Origin: Parietaria judaica
Taxonomy: Eukaryota > Streptophyta > Magnoliopsida > Rosales > Urticaceae
Assembly (NCBI GenBank): GCA_954871525.1
Contig: OX940872.1
Coordinates: forward strand, 24,895,746-24,959,745
Reading direction: 5' to 3'
Length of the DNA stretch: 64,000 nucleotides
In this document: piece by piece, positions 20,641-32,423 of the stretch
Position numbering within the stretch: position 1 is the first letter of the stretch
Layout of the letters: each line of letters opens with the position of its first letter
Made by a program: the position numbers and the translations under genes
The notes under the pieces: generated by a model
What the model was told of the DNA's origin: nothing
Databases searched by the model: none
What the model saw: the letters and a program-made list of their open reading frames with translations, nothing else

Positions 20641-21741
20641 AGGGTATTAATTTTTTGATGTATTTTTATTTTTAATTATTAAAAAAAGTACATAATTACA
20701 AGTATATAACTCAAATTACATATATGTAACTTTTTTATAGCCGGAAAAAAATACATATATAATTTTAGTTACATTAAGTAACTAAAATTACATACGTTTA
20801 CTTTTTCTAAACACGAAGCTCTTTGTTGATGGCGAAAATCCAAATTTTAAAAATCCAAATTCTAAATTTGATATGTAGAGTATTCTTATAAAAAAATTGA
20901 TTGTATAGAGTACCTTAGTTGGTTGATATATCAGTGGAGGATGGATTGGATTCCCAGGGTCGACATAGATACAACTCGATTAGAATATTTATATTTTTGA
21001 GAATTCACCGGTAACAATCACCGGCATGCGACGGAAACGGAGTAAGGCGCCAACGACGCCAACAACAACAACACCAGCGCCGGAGTGTGGATAGACGCGA
21101 AAGAGAAATAGTATCAAAATAATTTAACGAAGCAATGAGTATTATTTCAAAACAAATGTTTAAGTAAGAATTGGTACTTCTCAAAATTATATTTTTTTCA
21201 CGATTCAACCCAAATTGGACTGTGCTCCCTTCAAGGGGAAGGGGAATGAGAGAGAGAATGGTCCAAGAGAGAAGAAGAGAAAGAAGGGCGAGAGAAAAAA
21301 AAACTAGTATTATTTAATTATGGTACTTCGACGGGGAAATGGTATCTTTTAATTTATAATTATTTCAAGCAACGTGTCTAAACGACAACGGGACACGTGG
21401 CAAAATTTAACGGAATGCAATGGGAAGGTAACAATGGTTGAGTTTGTGTAAATTTTACTATTGTGGGGGATAAATGCCGGAAAAAAAAGAATTGGAACAT
21501 AATTATTGGATTCCATTCTCCAAATCGCTTTACCGAAACACATCGCGTCGGGTCGAAACATGCCACGCCGATTCGACAATGGCAAGCGACAATATTAATC
21601 ACACAGTCACAATCCTCACACCCACTCTTGGGTTACTGGAAATATAATGGTGGTGCTTTCATAAGCATAGAGATAATTAATCTTGGAAGAAAAATATAGA
21701 GAGAGAAAAAAAACTTGAGACAAACTTGGTACTCAAATTTA
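20641..21741. other. Intergenic, no gene seen
   Basis: AT-rich, with a purine-rich GAGAGA/AAGAAGAG tract at about 21236-21300 and a short CAACGACGCCAACAACAAC tract at 21046-21070. Overlapping small frames at 21349-21699 exist on both strands, but no product is recognisable. Confidence 0.35.
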
Positions 21742-22710
21742 ACCAATGTTTGATCTTTTGCGAATTATGTACCCAATGTTTATTTTTGGTGGCTAATGTA
21801 CCCAATGTTTGATCTGTTAGATATTTTCGTGTTTTCCGTCAGTTGACCGTTAGAGAGTTATCATTCTCTACATGTACATTTTTTGTATTTTTGACATAGC
21901 TCACTCATTTTTTGTCCAAATTTTATGAACGACCTATGGTTAGAAAGATAAGAGATAGATCTAAAAATTTGTTGTTTTAAGATTTGTAAAATAAGTTTTA
22001 TAAAAATACGAAATTTCAAATACAACGAAAAATTAGAGGTTAGTTTAATACAAAATATTTGTTTCGAGCAAATTTTAATATATTTAATGACTTTACATGG
22101 TGAAATGTAAAACTAAAAATTTGTAGATAAATATTTTATCTTTCTAACGGGTGTTTATTTATAAATTTTGGATAAAAAATGAGTGAGTTATGCCAAAAAT
22201 ATGAAATATGTGATGTGAAATAATCTTTCATTTTTTGGTATAACTTACTCATCTTTTGTCCAAAATTTATAAATAAATATCCGTTGGAAAGATAAAATAT
22301 TTATCTACAACTTATTAATTTTACGTTTCATCATAAAAGTCATTAAGTATGGTAAAATTTTCTCGAAACAAATATTTTGCATTAAACTTACGTCGAATTT
22401 TACGTTGTATTTAAAATTTTGTATTTTTATAAAACTTATTTTACAAAATTTAAAACATAAAAGTTGTAGATCTATCACTTTTCTTTCCAACCATAGGTCA
22501 TGCATAAAATTTGGACAAAAAATGAGTGAGTTGTGTCAAAAATACAAAAAGTGTGCATATATAGGAGGATCACTCTCTAACGGTCAACTAACGGAAAACA
22601 CGAAACTATCTAACAGATCAAACATTGGGTACATTAGCCACCAACAATAAATATTGGGTACATAATTTGCAAAAGATCAAACATTAGGTACATTAGCCGC
22701 AGTTTACCCA
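21742..22710. mobile_element. Long hairpin (foldback) MULE-like element, copy 1, left end degraded
   Basis: Nearly the whole ~970 bp is one inverted repeat. The left arm CCAATGTTTGATCTTTTGCG ... GTTAGATATTTTCGTGTTTTCC ... GTTGACCGTTAGAGAG is mirrored by the right arm (reverse complement) ending GGTACATTAGCCGCAGTTTACCC. It is the same family as the element at 45301-46292. The terminal GGGTAAACTGCGGC bases are present on the right but missing on the left. No coding capacity. Confidence 0.8.
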
Positions 22711-22903
22711 TAAAAAATTAATAAAAGAAACTTGAGGATCAAGTTGTAAAAAAGAGGAACATATGTAAATAACCCTGAGAAAATAAAAGCACCGTATAAA
22801 ATAAACCTAATTATTAATCACGTATATAAATATAATATTTGCTATTCGTTCGTCTCCTAAATTTACCAGCGCCGCCACCAAGAACAAGTTTCGAGAAGGG
22901 GAT

Positions 22904-24137
22904 ATGAGCATATCATTATCAAGGTATAATTAACGATCAATTTTCCATGTTCAGAAAGTGAATAGTAATCTTCTATATAGAATTAAGTTCTTCTTTTCTT
23001 TTGTACGTTAGATCACGAACAATGGCTATGGAGCATATGTGGAAAGAGCTTTCCAGCGAACTGTTGGAATTCATAGCGAGAAAGCTCCCTTTCGACGACG
23101 CAATCCGCTTCTCGTGTGTTTGCGTTTCGTGGAGAAGAGCGGCGCAGACCTCTAGGGTTTTATCTCGGCCGATTCTGTTAACGAATCGCGTGATCAGAAC
23201 AGACTTTATCTCCGACTGCATGCCTGGGACCAACTGCGCTGATGGCAGGGTGAGCGGTGGCGTCGCCAACGCTGTTTTTTGTCTCAAACAACTATATCAT
23301 CAACACTTTGTCGGATCGTCGAAAAACATGGTAGTGATTCATAGTACCGATAATCATGCGGCGCCGGAGATCGTCCTGCTCAACCCGTTTTCCCTGAGAA
23401 GTTTCCACTTTCCGCTCGCAACAACTGACTTGATGAAGAGGGAAGGATACCCGTTGCTTTGGATTTCTATTTCAAAAGCGGTGGTTTTGTTCATGTCTGA
23501 GAAGAAGAGGTTCGATGAGCTGAATCTAATCCTTGTTATCATCCAGTTTGGCAGAAGAAGTTATCGTAGATCACTCGCCTACTGCCATGCCGGTTTGTGG
23601 GCGGATTTTGACAGAAAGAAAGACTATACAGATATCATCACTCGAGAAAGAAGACTGTTTGCGATGTCGATGTGGGGTACGATTGAATCATGGGATTTCG
23701 ACCAGGACGGCTCCAACGTGAAGCCCGTCAAGGTAATGAGCTTCGACCCTTCTATGTGGAAGTCGATCCATTTTCCGTACGAGATAGGCCTATATGATCA
23801 GATGTATTTGATTGAGTCAATGGGAGAGTTCTTGCTTGTGACGAGGCCCGGGTACGAAAGTACCGAGTTCTCTGTGTACAAGTCTTGTTTGGACAACGGG
23901 AATGGATGGGTAGAAGTCGAAAGCTTAGAAGGCATGGCGTTGTTCTTGGGAAAGAATGAGTCGGCAGCGGTGTCGACTCGGGATCTCCCAACGGGTTATG
24001 AAGGGAATTCGATCTACTTCTGTGATGAAGATGTCATCCAGGTCTACAACTTGACTGCCAAAAAACTCAGCGATTTATGTGTAGAGAACAATGAAAGTAT
24101 GGGTTCCAGGCCATCCTGTTGGATGATTCAAACCTAA
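22904..24137 (+). CDS. F-box/DUF295 protein, array copy 4, with 5' leader exon
   Basis: Exon 1 is 22904-22923 (ATGAGCATATCATTATCAAG/GTATAA) and exon 2 is 23012-24137 (GTTAG/ATCACGAACAATGGCT), joined in frame as MSISLSRSRTMAMEHMW; predicted 381 aa. If the intron is retained, translation could start at 23022 (374 aa). F-box WKELSSELLEFIARKLPFDDAIRF...VSWRRA; DUF295 blocks LAYCHAGLW, DIITRERRLFAMSMWG, ESWDF, YLIESMGEFLLVTRP, MALFLGKNESAAVSTRDLPTG, GNSIYFCDED and C-terminal PSCWMIQT. The splice boundaries and the intron phase (2) match copies 7, 8 and 9, which supports the leader exon. Likely an SCF substrate receptor; target unknown. Confidence 0.85.
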
Positions 24138-24199
24138 GAAGATGTTTAGTGGATTTTGTTTGAATTGAGATATTATTTTTTTCTATTAGCTATAATTTT

Positions 24200-24820
24200 A
24201 TTTTCTATGGTGTAACGGGCCTTTCTTTAATGAAGAGTCAATTTTTCTTTCTTTCACTCCTATATAGAGTATAGAGCTAGTCAGCTAGATCTCTAAGGTA
24301 AGGTTTCGTTTCTTGTTCCGATACTGCAACTACTATTGAAACTTTATTACTTATTCCGTTGGAGGTCTTTCTCTTTCTTACTCCGTTGACGGTGAATATA
24401 TTGCCAGTAGTTAAGCCGATCCCGCAATTAGAGCAACTGCTACTTCGGGAGGATCGCCTCTTCTTTCTGGTAAGGGGTCACCTTTTTTATTAGGTGAACA
24501 TAAACTCCATCAACAGTTACTTAAAATCGAGACTAGCTCGAGTGCAAGGAGAGGACTCGGTCCCGGTTGAGGCGGTCCTACCTAATTACTTGCTTATAAT
24601 TCCCACATATAAGCGGTCATACAACTTTTATTTTAACTCCTATCAATTGAAAGACAACGGGCCATCGTGGAAAGCTTTCTAGAGGAAGAGGATCATAGAT
24701 GCGGAGGTGCCGTTTTTCGCTAAAAAAACACGAATTGGGACGTAAAGCATTTCCGAGCTTATCTCTTGTTGAAGCCTCTCCTTTCCTTTCTTTATTGAGA
24801 TTGTCTTTGGCTTAGAAAGC
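24200..24820. other. Insertion of foreign-looking DNA between copy 4 and its 3' motif (possible NUMT)
   Basis: In other copies the motif GATGGTTT..CAATTGCAT lies about 45-190 bp after the stop; here it is at 24826, nearly 690 bp after. The extra DNA is more GC-balanced than its surroundings (CTCGAGTGCAAGGAGAGGAC, TCGGTCCCGGTTGAGGCGG, CTTCGGGAGGATCGCC) and has the texture of plant mitochondrial intergenic DNA. That origin is my impression only. A 62-aa frame at 24494 has no known product. Confidence 0.4.
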
Positions 24821-25461
24821 AGATTGATGGTTTGCAATTGCATGCTAATTACTTCTCTTATGGTTCTATTTATTACTTTTTCGTGGTGTTCTTTTATATT
24901 TAAACTCAGCATAAATTGACATTTATTATACTATATTTAGCTTTTTTAAACATTTTCTTATGTTACATTGGTTTTCATTGCCCCGAATCAATATAAATGA
25001 TAAACTACTAAAGCCCCAATAAACAACATTCTCTGTTTGAATTATAATTTTCTTTTCTTTGATTCTAAAATTAGGTTCTAAACCCAAAACCCAGATAATT
25101 TTTTAATCCATATTTCCAGGTTTTGTATGGTTTGCAATTGCATAGAGTATGATGAAAACTCTCTCCATTTACTTTTAATCAACAACAATTGCATTGATCG
25201 ATCAAGACTTGAAGAAGCAAATTAAAATATTAACTCGAGAACTTAACGTACTCAAAAATCACAAGATAAACCATTCGACTAACCTTAAAAGTCCGGAGGT
25301 TATAACATTGGGGAAAAAATGGTGTATGGATGGAAGACATTTTTTGTACATTGTATACTTTTAACGCGATAAAAAGGGAATATACGTGTTGATACTTCCC
25401 CCGCAATTATCCCAAAATAATATTAAACAATATAATAATAAATGTAGCATACATATAGATT

Positions 25462-26060
25462 TTAGAGAAATTACTCCCAATGGCTAAATAGAAACGTTTG
25501 ATTAGCAAAATAGTCAACCTTTAATTTATATATGTGAAATAGCCAATATGTATGAGGTGGCATTTTGATATCAGTTTTTTTTTTCCTATTATACTCTTTT
25601 AATTATTATTTTTGATACGATTAAAACTCGCAACTATTAACGGTTGATAGGAAGAAAATTATGCGATTTCAAAATGACACCCTGAATCGTGGAATATCTC
25701 GATTTGATTTTCAAAAATTAAATAGCACATATTAACGGTTAATACAGTTAATATACCTAAAATTACGCGATTTCAAAAAGACTCCCTGAATCGTGGAATA
25801 TCGCGATTTGATTTTCAGAAATTAAATAGCACGTATTTACGGTTAATATGGTTAATTTAGCACGTATTAACGATTAATACGGTTAATTCAAATTTAATAA
25901 TGGAAAGAAATTTTGTTAATCACAAATTTGATAATTAAGGGTGTATAAGTCATTTTATTGTCATTAACATGGTTAATTGACTATACTTAAATATAGACCA
26001 AAGGTTGACTATTTAGCAAAATTCAACTTTGTATTTAGCTATTACAAAGTTGAATTTTGC
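25462..26060. mobile_element. Non-autonomous inverted-repeat element A fused to a truncated F-box gene
   Basis: The left end GGCTAAATAGAAACGTTTGA..TTAGCAAAATAGTCAACCTTT is mirrored on the right by the reverse complement of GACCAAAGGTTGACTATTTAGC..AAAATTCAAC...TTTAGC. Inside are two direct copies (~107 bp apart) of TCGTGGAATATC(T/G)CGATTTG followed by ATTTTCA(A/G)AAATTAAATAGCAC. It is related to the element at 30358-30812 (shared AAACGTTTGATTAGC..AAATA end). The right end lies directly next to the surviving F-box-family coding sequence at 26067. Confidence 0.6.
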
Positions 26061-26066
26061 TAAACG

Positions 26067-26738
26067 ATGACGGCAAACGATGACCCGAATCTAGTACTTG
26101 TCTTGATCTACACTTTCCGGAGTAGTTTTTACAGCAGAATAAAATCAATTGCCTACTGCCAGGGCGGGTCGTGGGTGGAATTGGACGAAAATAGTCAATA
26201 CGAAGACATTGTGGCTCGAGAAAAACAATTGTTTGCGATATTCTACTATAGTTCGGTTGAAGCCTGGGACTTTAGCCGAAAAGGCTCCGATGCGACACCC
26301 GTCAAGGTAATGAGCTGTTACCCTCCTGAGATGCTGCAACTCAGGAACTACTTCGGGTATTACTTTAAAAACATGTACTTGGTCGAGTCAATGGGAGAAT
26401 TCTTACTTGTAGGGAGATTCTATGACCTCACTCTATTTAATGAGTTCAGAACCGCGGGGTTCCGCGTGTACAAGTCTTGTTTGGGCAGCAGAGAAAACTG
26501 GGAGGAAGTCGAGAGTTTAGGAGATGATAGAGCGTTGTTCTTGGGAAAGAACGAGTCGGCTTCGGTGCTAAGTCAGGATCTCCCGAGGGGCTGCGAAGGG
26601 AATTCAATCTACTTCGCCGATGAACGTGACGCGGGTGTCTATAGCTTAACTCACAAAAAAGTCAGCGAGTTTTGTGTGTTTAACGGTGATAAAAGGGTTT
26701 ATTGGCCATCTATTTGGACGTGGATGGTTAAGACATAA
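26067..26738 (+). pseudogene. F-box/DUF295 gene, array copy 5, F-box half missing
   Basis: An open frame of 223 aa carries only the C-terminal DUF295 part: NLVLVLIYTF, KSIAYCQGGSWVELD, YEDIVAREKQLFAIFYYSSV, EAWDF, MYLVESMGEFLLVGRF, ALFLGKNESASVLSQDLPRGC, GNSIYFADE, GVYSLTHKK and C-terminal PSIWTWMVKT. The F-box and about 150 residues are absent; repeat element A takes their place up to the base before the ATG. The remaining frame has no stop and keeps the family motifs, so the loss looks recent, or the short protein is still used. I call it a pseudogene because SKP1 binding would be lost and no promoter of the family remains upstream. Confidence 0.8.
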
Positions 26739-26904
26739 GACCTAAGATTATGCTTTATGCCAGAAAAAATATGTTTTTTGTGCTTTTTTTTTTTTACATC
26801 ATGGATTTATTATTAAGACATTTTATTTATTAATTTATCACTCTTATATTCAATCTTTGCAGGGCCTTAAGTTAATAACAATGTTTTTTTCAAAGGTGAA
26901 ATCA

Positions 26905-26908
26905 AACA

Positions 26909-26940
<32 letters not shown>
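26905..26940. repeat. (TA)n microsatellite
   Basis: TA dinucleotides from about 26912 to 26939, in the AT-rich spacer between copies 5 and 6. Confidence 0.9.
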
Positions 26941-26942
<2 letters not shown>

Positions 26943-28600
26943 ACACGAAAAACGAACCACCAACAAGGAAAAATAAACTAAAATAGAAAAACCAAACGTG
27001 TCGGTAATACATTACCATCAAAGTTCCGAGAATGTAGTACTTTGCGACAATGTTTTGACACATTTCTGATGGTTTCATAATGTGTCCCAATTCCGTAATC
27101 GATCCAATACCATCACATATATTTCGTTATTCGATATTGTTGAAATAGCGATTGTATTGCATTTACAAAATCATTCGTTTTTCAATGGATTCAACAGAAT
27201 TTCGACCGCTAATTCTGCGAAAAAATATGAAAAAATTCCCGATAATGATACACATGAAACAACTATGAATGAAACAAAATTAATCGGAACCGAAAACCAA
27301 ACAAAATATCAGCAAAGATACATTTTTTTTGGAAAAACAACGAGAAAATTACTTCTTTACATTTATAGTATCTTATTCCGGTACAATGTATTTTTTAGAG
27401 CATGAGTAAACGAAATTCGGAAAAAAAAATTCGCTACAGCCTCCCGTGTCTATTAATTGAAACAGTAAATGGTAAGTAATAAATCAAAGTAAGACCGGAA
27501 TTTGGACAAAAAAAATATCCTCCGTAACGTCCTGCTTCGCAACTTTTTTTTATAAAAAAAATAACCTTTTTTTATTACCTAGGAACAAGGATTGCAACGG
27601 TTTCGGAATAATTAAAAATTCATCCAAATATTTTTGGTTAAAACAAAAAAAAATGGATGAACTTTTTTTACTCACAGAGTCACAGTTTTAATCATTGTTC
27701 CTAGTCCTGGTAAAAAAAACTGCGAAGCAATTTAAAATCTGTTAAAATTGATGCACATTTCTACATTATAGAATATTCTAGTATGTCCTAGATATACGTA
27801 GAAAACTATGAAAGAATAAGTGTTTAAAAATATCTAGAAATAGAATACTCTATAATGCAATTATAAAGCATATGAGTATAGAAAAATCTAGAAACTAATT
27901 AGACTAGAAACTTAGAAGAATTATCTAGAGTGTTGTAATATAGGATTTAGAAGAACACTCTAGAATCTTGTACAACCTCTATTTAATGTTGGGGTGTAGT
28001 AAATTAGTAAGAATCAATAAACAAAAATTCTATCAAAAACTCTCTCCTCTCCATTTCTACATACTCTACTTCTACAAACTATATACCTTAGCAACCGCCC
28101 ACCAAAATAAACATATTCCGCATAAATAACCATCATAATCCAATCTGATGTCATTAATTAGGTGCCCAAATAGACCCCCACATTAAAACAAAATTTCATA
28201 TATCAAAATTATTCAATAAAAAAAACTTCATATTATATTTTATTTTGATCCGCCTAATAATGTTTTTGGCCCAAGACCTTGTGGGCTTTGTAATTTTATC
28301 GCATCATAATTTTTTCTATTGCATGTTCGCTCCCAATATTTAAACCTAATCATAAATTCCCATCAAGGATTAGAACAGAACATGCAAATAATACTGTTTT
28401 CACAATAAATTTGTATGTTTATATATAATATATATAGAGACCATATACATATATTTATATATACTCGCAATTGGAGTTCCGAGAATCATTCTGACAAGAC
28501 GGTATATTTTCTCATTTTTTTGTTATATGGTGATTCATATTATCGTATTATATATAGGGTTTTACATATATATATTTCTTACATTGGAGCTTCTCTTTCT
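26941..28600. other. AT-rich spacer between copies 5 and 6
   Basis: No gene supported. It includes an inverted repeat at about 27529-27731 (GCTTCGCAAC..TTTTTTT..TACCTAGGAACAAGG against CATTGTTCCTAGTCCTGGTA..AACTGCGAAGC). A 107-aa frame at 27082-27405 has no recognisable product. Confidence 0.4.
27736..28080 (+). repeat. Possible solo LTR or LTR fragment
   Basis: Starts TGTTAAAATTGATGCAC and ends near CTACTTCTACA, with repeated (A/T)TCTAGAA-type words, a TATTTAAT box after TTGTACAACC, and AATAAA near 28017. This layout resembles a plant LTR. No matching second copy or target duplication was found in the window. Confidence 0.3.
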
Positions 28601-28613
28601 TAGATCGCCAACA

Positions 28614-29751
28614 ATGGCTACAGAAAGACCGTGGGGAAGGCTCTGCACAGAGTTGCTGGAGATGATAGTCAGAAAGCTTCATAACCTCGACGTGGCTCGC
28701 GTCTCCACCGTTTGCTCTTCATGGCGTAGAGTTGTGAAGACCTCTAGGGTTTTGTACCGCCCGCTGCTCTAGCGATTGAAAACGAAAAAGGCGTCCGTGG
28801 TTCCTACAAACTAACTGATCGTCTCCGTGGCTTCCCCGGATGCGGGGCGGTTAACGTCTATAGGGCCTTTTTTCTCATGGAATATCAACGTTGTTACTGC
28901 GTCGGATCGTCGAGAAACATGTTGGTTCTTCAAGACTACAATGCCGAGATCGTCCTGCTCAACCCACTCTCTCGAAAAAGTTTTCGCTTTCCGCTGCTCT
29001 CTACGCTTTACACAATAATGTTGGGTTGTGGAAAATTTGATATTCAGAAAGCGGTAGTTGTGGTCGCGTCAAATTTCGAAAAGAAGAAAGCGGTAGATGA
29101 GCCGAAACCAATCCTTGTTATGATCTACAACAGCCCAAAAAAATTATACTCGACAACTAAAGCAATCGTCTACTGCCACACGGGGTCGTGGCTGGAGTTG
29201 GACGCAAGTGAACAGTATGAAGACATCGTGGCTCAAGAAAAACGAGTATTGTTCGCAGTGACGTTCACGGGCTGAGTTACCGCCTGGGATTTCTACTGTA
29301 TATGTAGCGGCTCTGATGCAGAGCCCGCCAAGGTACTGAGCTTTGTCCCTTCAAAGGCATTGCCGCCGAGGAACTAGGTCAGTTCCAGTACTTGGTCGAG
29401 TCACCGGGAGGGTTCTTGCTTGTACGGAAATTTTATTCGGGGGGCTTCCATAGTGTATTTAAGTTCGACGTGTACGAGTCTCGTTTAGGCAGCGGAGATA
29501 TCTGGGAAGAAGTAGAGAATTTAGGAGACGATGCTTTGTTCTTGGGAAAGAACGAGTCGGCATTGGTGTCGAGTTTGGATCTCCCGAGGGATTGCGAAGG
29601 GAATTCGATCTACTTCAGCGATCAAGGTAGCTCGGGGGTCTACCGCTTAGCAAACAAAGAAACCGTCTCTCGTTGGGGGATTTCTGAAGACACAATTTAT
29701 CTTTTGCAATCGCAATCAATTTGGATGGTCAAGAGAGGTGATGTTTATTAG
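28614..29751 (+). pseudogene. F-box/DUF295 gene, array copy 6, broken
   Basis: The acceptor TTTCTTAG/ATCGCCAACAATGG is intact at 28603/28604. The F-box region follows in frame (WGRLCTELLEMIVRKLHNLD...VCSSWRRV), then a frameshift of one base in CCGCTGCTCTAGCG creates a TAG at 28770. The middle part runs in another frame (NMLVLQDYNAEIVLLNPLS, IVYCHTGSWLELDASEQYED) to a TGA at about 29273 where relatives have a sense codon. A further shift leads to the last part (29392-29751: LVESPGG, ALFLGKNESALVSSLDLP, GNSIYFSDQ, SIWMVKRGDVY). It is closest to copies 7 and 8 in wording and ending. At least two frameshifts and one substitution stop make a full-length product impossible. I could not find its leader exon. 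Confidence 0.9.
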
Positions 29752-30357
29752 AGTTTCTATACATATTGAGTTATTATTTTTTATTTTTTTAATTGATGGT
29801 TTACCAATTGCATGTTGCATGGACTCTTATGGGTATATTTCTATATTAATTGCTTTTGATTATTATCAACCAACAGTAATTTTAATTAACTCCTAACAGT
29901 GAAGATAGATAAGTATGCAACTTTGATTGAAAGATCACAATTACACCGGGCTTATTTTGTTAATACTTTAAGGGTAATATATGCGTAACTAAGTCGTGCC
30001 TGTGCCTTCGTCACCACTAAAGGCTCATCAGGAGTGACCGAATATAGACGAGACTTGTTAAAAGATATAGCTGGTCAAAGTTGGGACTTCGCGGAAACCT
30101 TTCTCCGTACTTTCTTCTCGGAACGTGTCTCAGATGTTTGCGGGTTCGCCTCTCGGAGCGCTCTCGGAACGACTCTTCCTAGCTCGCCTTCCAATCTTCT
30201 GGGATCATCCTTCCAAACGCCTCTCAGAACATCTATGGGTTATGCCCTCATCATTTTCTCCGGAATGGAAAGAATTCGTTCTCGAATCCGGGGCTCCACT
30301 GGGCTTCGGGTTTTTCGAAGGACGCTTTAGGCCCCATCCACATTATAGTTATAGCCA
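29752..30357. other. Spacer with family 3' motif and an unexplained GC-balanced segment
   Basis: The shared motif GATGGTTTACCAATTGCATG lies at 29795. From about 30030 to 30345 the DNA is more GC-rich and open in two frames on the plus strand (98 aa each), with repeated TCTCGGA/TCTCAGA words. I do not recognise the products. It may be transposon or captured-gene debris. Confidence 0.35.
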
Positions 30358-30812
30358 AACAGTAAAATTTAAAAAACTAATTAGCCAAATAGCCAATGTT
30401 TTAATTAATATTGCCAAATAGTCAATCAACCACATTAATAAATCACGAAAGACCATATTACCCTTGTATTAACGTGTATTAGCTAAGTTAATTTGTTTAA
30501 AAGTAAATTAATTTTTAAACTTTTAATCACGATTTTTTATTTTTAAACAAATTAACTTAGTTAATACATGTTAATATGTTAAAATGGTATTATAGGTATA
30601 AAATATGTTATTATACAAGTAAATGTTCTTATTTTTAAGAAAAATTAACTTAGTTAGTACACGTTAATATGTTAAAAAAGTATTATATGTATAAAATATG
30701 TTATTAAATAGCCACCTCATCAATTTGGCTATTTTGTAAAAAAAAAAAGGAAATGTTGGTTATTTGGCTAATCAAACGTTTCAATTTCGCTATTTAGAGC
30801 CATTTCTCTAAT
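30358..30812. mobile_element. Non-autonomous inverted-repeat element B in the upstream region of copy 7
   Basis: The left end TAGCCAAACAGTAAAATT..AATTAGCCAAATAGCCAATG and the right end, reverse-complemented (CTCTAAATAGCGAAATTGAAACG..TTTGATTAGCCAAATAACCAA), are inverted relatives. The right end is also homologous to the left end of element A at 25462. The interior repeats (A)GTTAATA(C)A(T/C)GTTAATATGTTAAAA. No coding capacity. It lies about 310 bp before the copy 7 start. Confidence 0.6.
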
Positions 30813-30836
30813 ATATATATATATATATATATATAT

Positions 30837-31003
30837 TAAATTTTTAATTTCATTTTTATTGTTGAAATATACCAAATTATTATACACTATTTTTTTAGTA
30901 TAAAGTTAGTGTGCTCTATTATACACACGGCTGACTATTGAGTATTGACGACAAATTTGGTCGTTTGTGAATCGTGGAAGCCCCCACAAACAACCAAATA
31001 AAT

Positions 31004-31038
<35 letters not shown>

Positions 31039-31125
31039 CCCTTAGGCTCAATTTTGGTCGCACTTAGAGTTCTACGATCTACCAGCGCCGTCAAGAGCAT
31101 TCAAACTAGCAACCCAAGATTGTTC
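30837..31125 (+). promoter_or_regulatory. Conserved upstream block of F-box copy 7
   Basis: Homologous to the blocks at 34420-34760 (copy 8) and, more loosely, 41630-42866 (copy 9). Shared words in order: TTATTGTTGA, GTGTGCTCTATTATA, CGGCTGACTAT, CAAATAAATATTCTATATA, TTGCCCTTAGGCTCA, CGCACTTAGAGTTCTACGA, CAGCGCCGTCAAGAGCATT and GATTGTTCATGGCG at the start codon. It includes a (TA)n tract at about 31010-31034. I infer promoter plus 5' UTR copied with the gene during tandem duplication. Confidence 0.6.
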
Positions 31126-32423
31126 ATGGCGTGCAGATCCAGGTAACGCTTTGATTTATAACGAAGCACGCACTCAATATTTTCTTGTTAGTGATCATTC
31201 GTATACGTGTGTATATATATTACTTATATCGAAGCTCCAATTTTCTTAGATCGCCAACAATGGCTTCACAAAGTTCGTGGGAAGGGCTTTGCGCAGACTT
31301 GTTGGAGATGATAGTCATAAAGCTTCATAACCTCGACGCTGCTCGCGTCTCCGCCGTTTGCTCTTCATGGCGAGCATTTATGAAGACTTCTAGGGTTTTG
31401 TACCGCCCGTTGCCCCTAGCGATTCGAGAACAAGTAGGCGTCTGTGGTTCCTACCAGCTCACTGATCGTACTTGTAGCTTCCCCGGAGGCAGGATGATTA
31501 ACGTCAATGCGGCCGTTCTCCATATGGAACATTATCATGCCAGTTCCTGCGTCGGATCGTCGAGAAAAATGTTGGTGCTTCAAGAATCCAATGCCGATAT
31601 CGTCCTGCTCAACCCATTCTCCCGGAAAAGTTTTCGCTTTCCGCCGCTCTCTACGCTTTACCGAAAAAAGGTGAACTACAACACCTCAGCCTGGAGCGCA
31701 CCATGCGAAGGTCATGTGAAATTTGATATTCATAAAGCGGTGGTCGTGGTCCCGTCAAATTTCGAGAAGAACAAGAGAAACGATGAGCCGAAACCAATCC
31801 TTGTTATGATCTACAATCCAGAATATATAAATTTGAGAGTTAAGATAATAGCCTATTGCAACATGGGGTCGTGGCTGAAGTTGGATGCAAGTAAACAATA
31901 CGAAGATATCGTGGCTCGAGAAAAACACTTATTGTTTGCGATGTCGATCTCGGGTTCGGTTACCGCCTGGGATTTCGGCCAAACCAAATCTGGTGCAAAG
32001 CCCGCCAAGGTACTGAGCTTTGTCCCTTCAAAGGCTTTGCCGATGAACTCGGTCTTGTTCCAGTACTTGGTCGAGTCACCAGGAGGGCTCTTGCTTGTAA
32101 GGAAGCTCGGTACGAGGGAGAGGAACAACACTATTTTCCATGGGTTTGACGTGTACAAGTCTCGTGCAAGAAGCGGGGATAAATGGGAGGAAGTAGAGAA
32201 TTTGGGAGACGACAAAGCTTTGTTCTTGGGAAAGAATGAGTCGGCATTAGTGTCGAGTCTGGATCTCCCGAGGGGTTGCAAAGGGAATTCGATCTACTTC
32301 AGTGATCAAGATAGCAGCTCGGGGGTCTACAGCTTGACGAGCAAAGCAACCGTCCCTCATCGGAAGCTTTCTGGTGAAATAAACTTTTTTTTGCAATCAG
32401 ATGAGTCAATTTGGATGGTCTAA
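31126..32423 (+). CDS. F-box/DUF295 protein, array copy 7, with 5' leader exon
   Basis: Exon 1 is 31126-31142 (ATGGCGTGCAGATCCAG/GTAACG) and exon 2 is 31250-32423 (TTCTTAG/ATCGCCAACAATGGCT); the junction is in frame and gives MACRSRSPTMASQSSWEG, 396 aa in total. F-box WEGLCADLLEMIVIKLHNLDAARVSAVCSSWRAF; DUF295 blocks KMLVLQESNADIVLLNPFSR, IAYCNMGSWLKLD, YEDIVAREKHLLFAMSISG, YLVESPGGLLLVRKL, ALFLGKNESALVSSLDLPRGC, GNSIYFSDQD and SIWMV. The protein ends at WMV, a few residues short of relatives that continue KRGD(V/F)Y. Upstream it keeps the family promoter block. It is the cleanest member of the closely related group of copies 6-9. Probably a substrate receptor of an SCF ubiquitin ligase, target unknown. 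Confidence 0.9.

Noticed and set aside
30034..30421. Two overlapping 98-aa plus-strand frames
   Set aside because: No family resemblance and no splice or promoter context; retained only as an unexplained GC-balanced segment.
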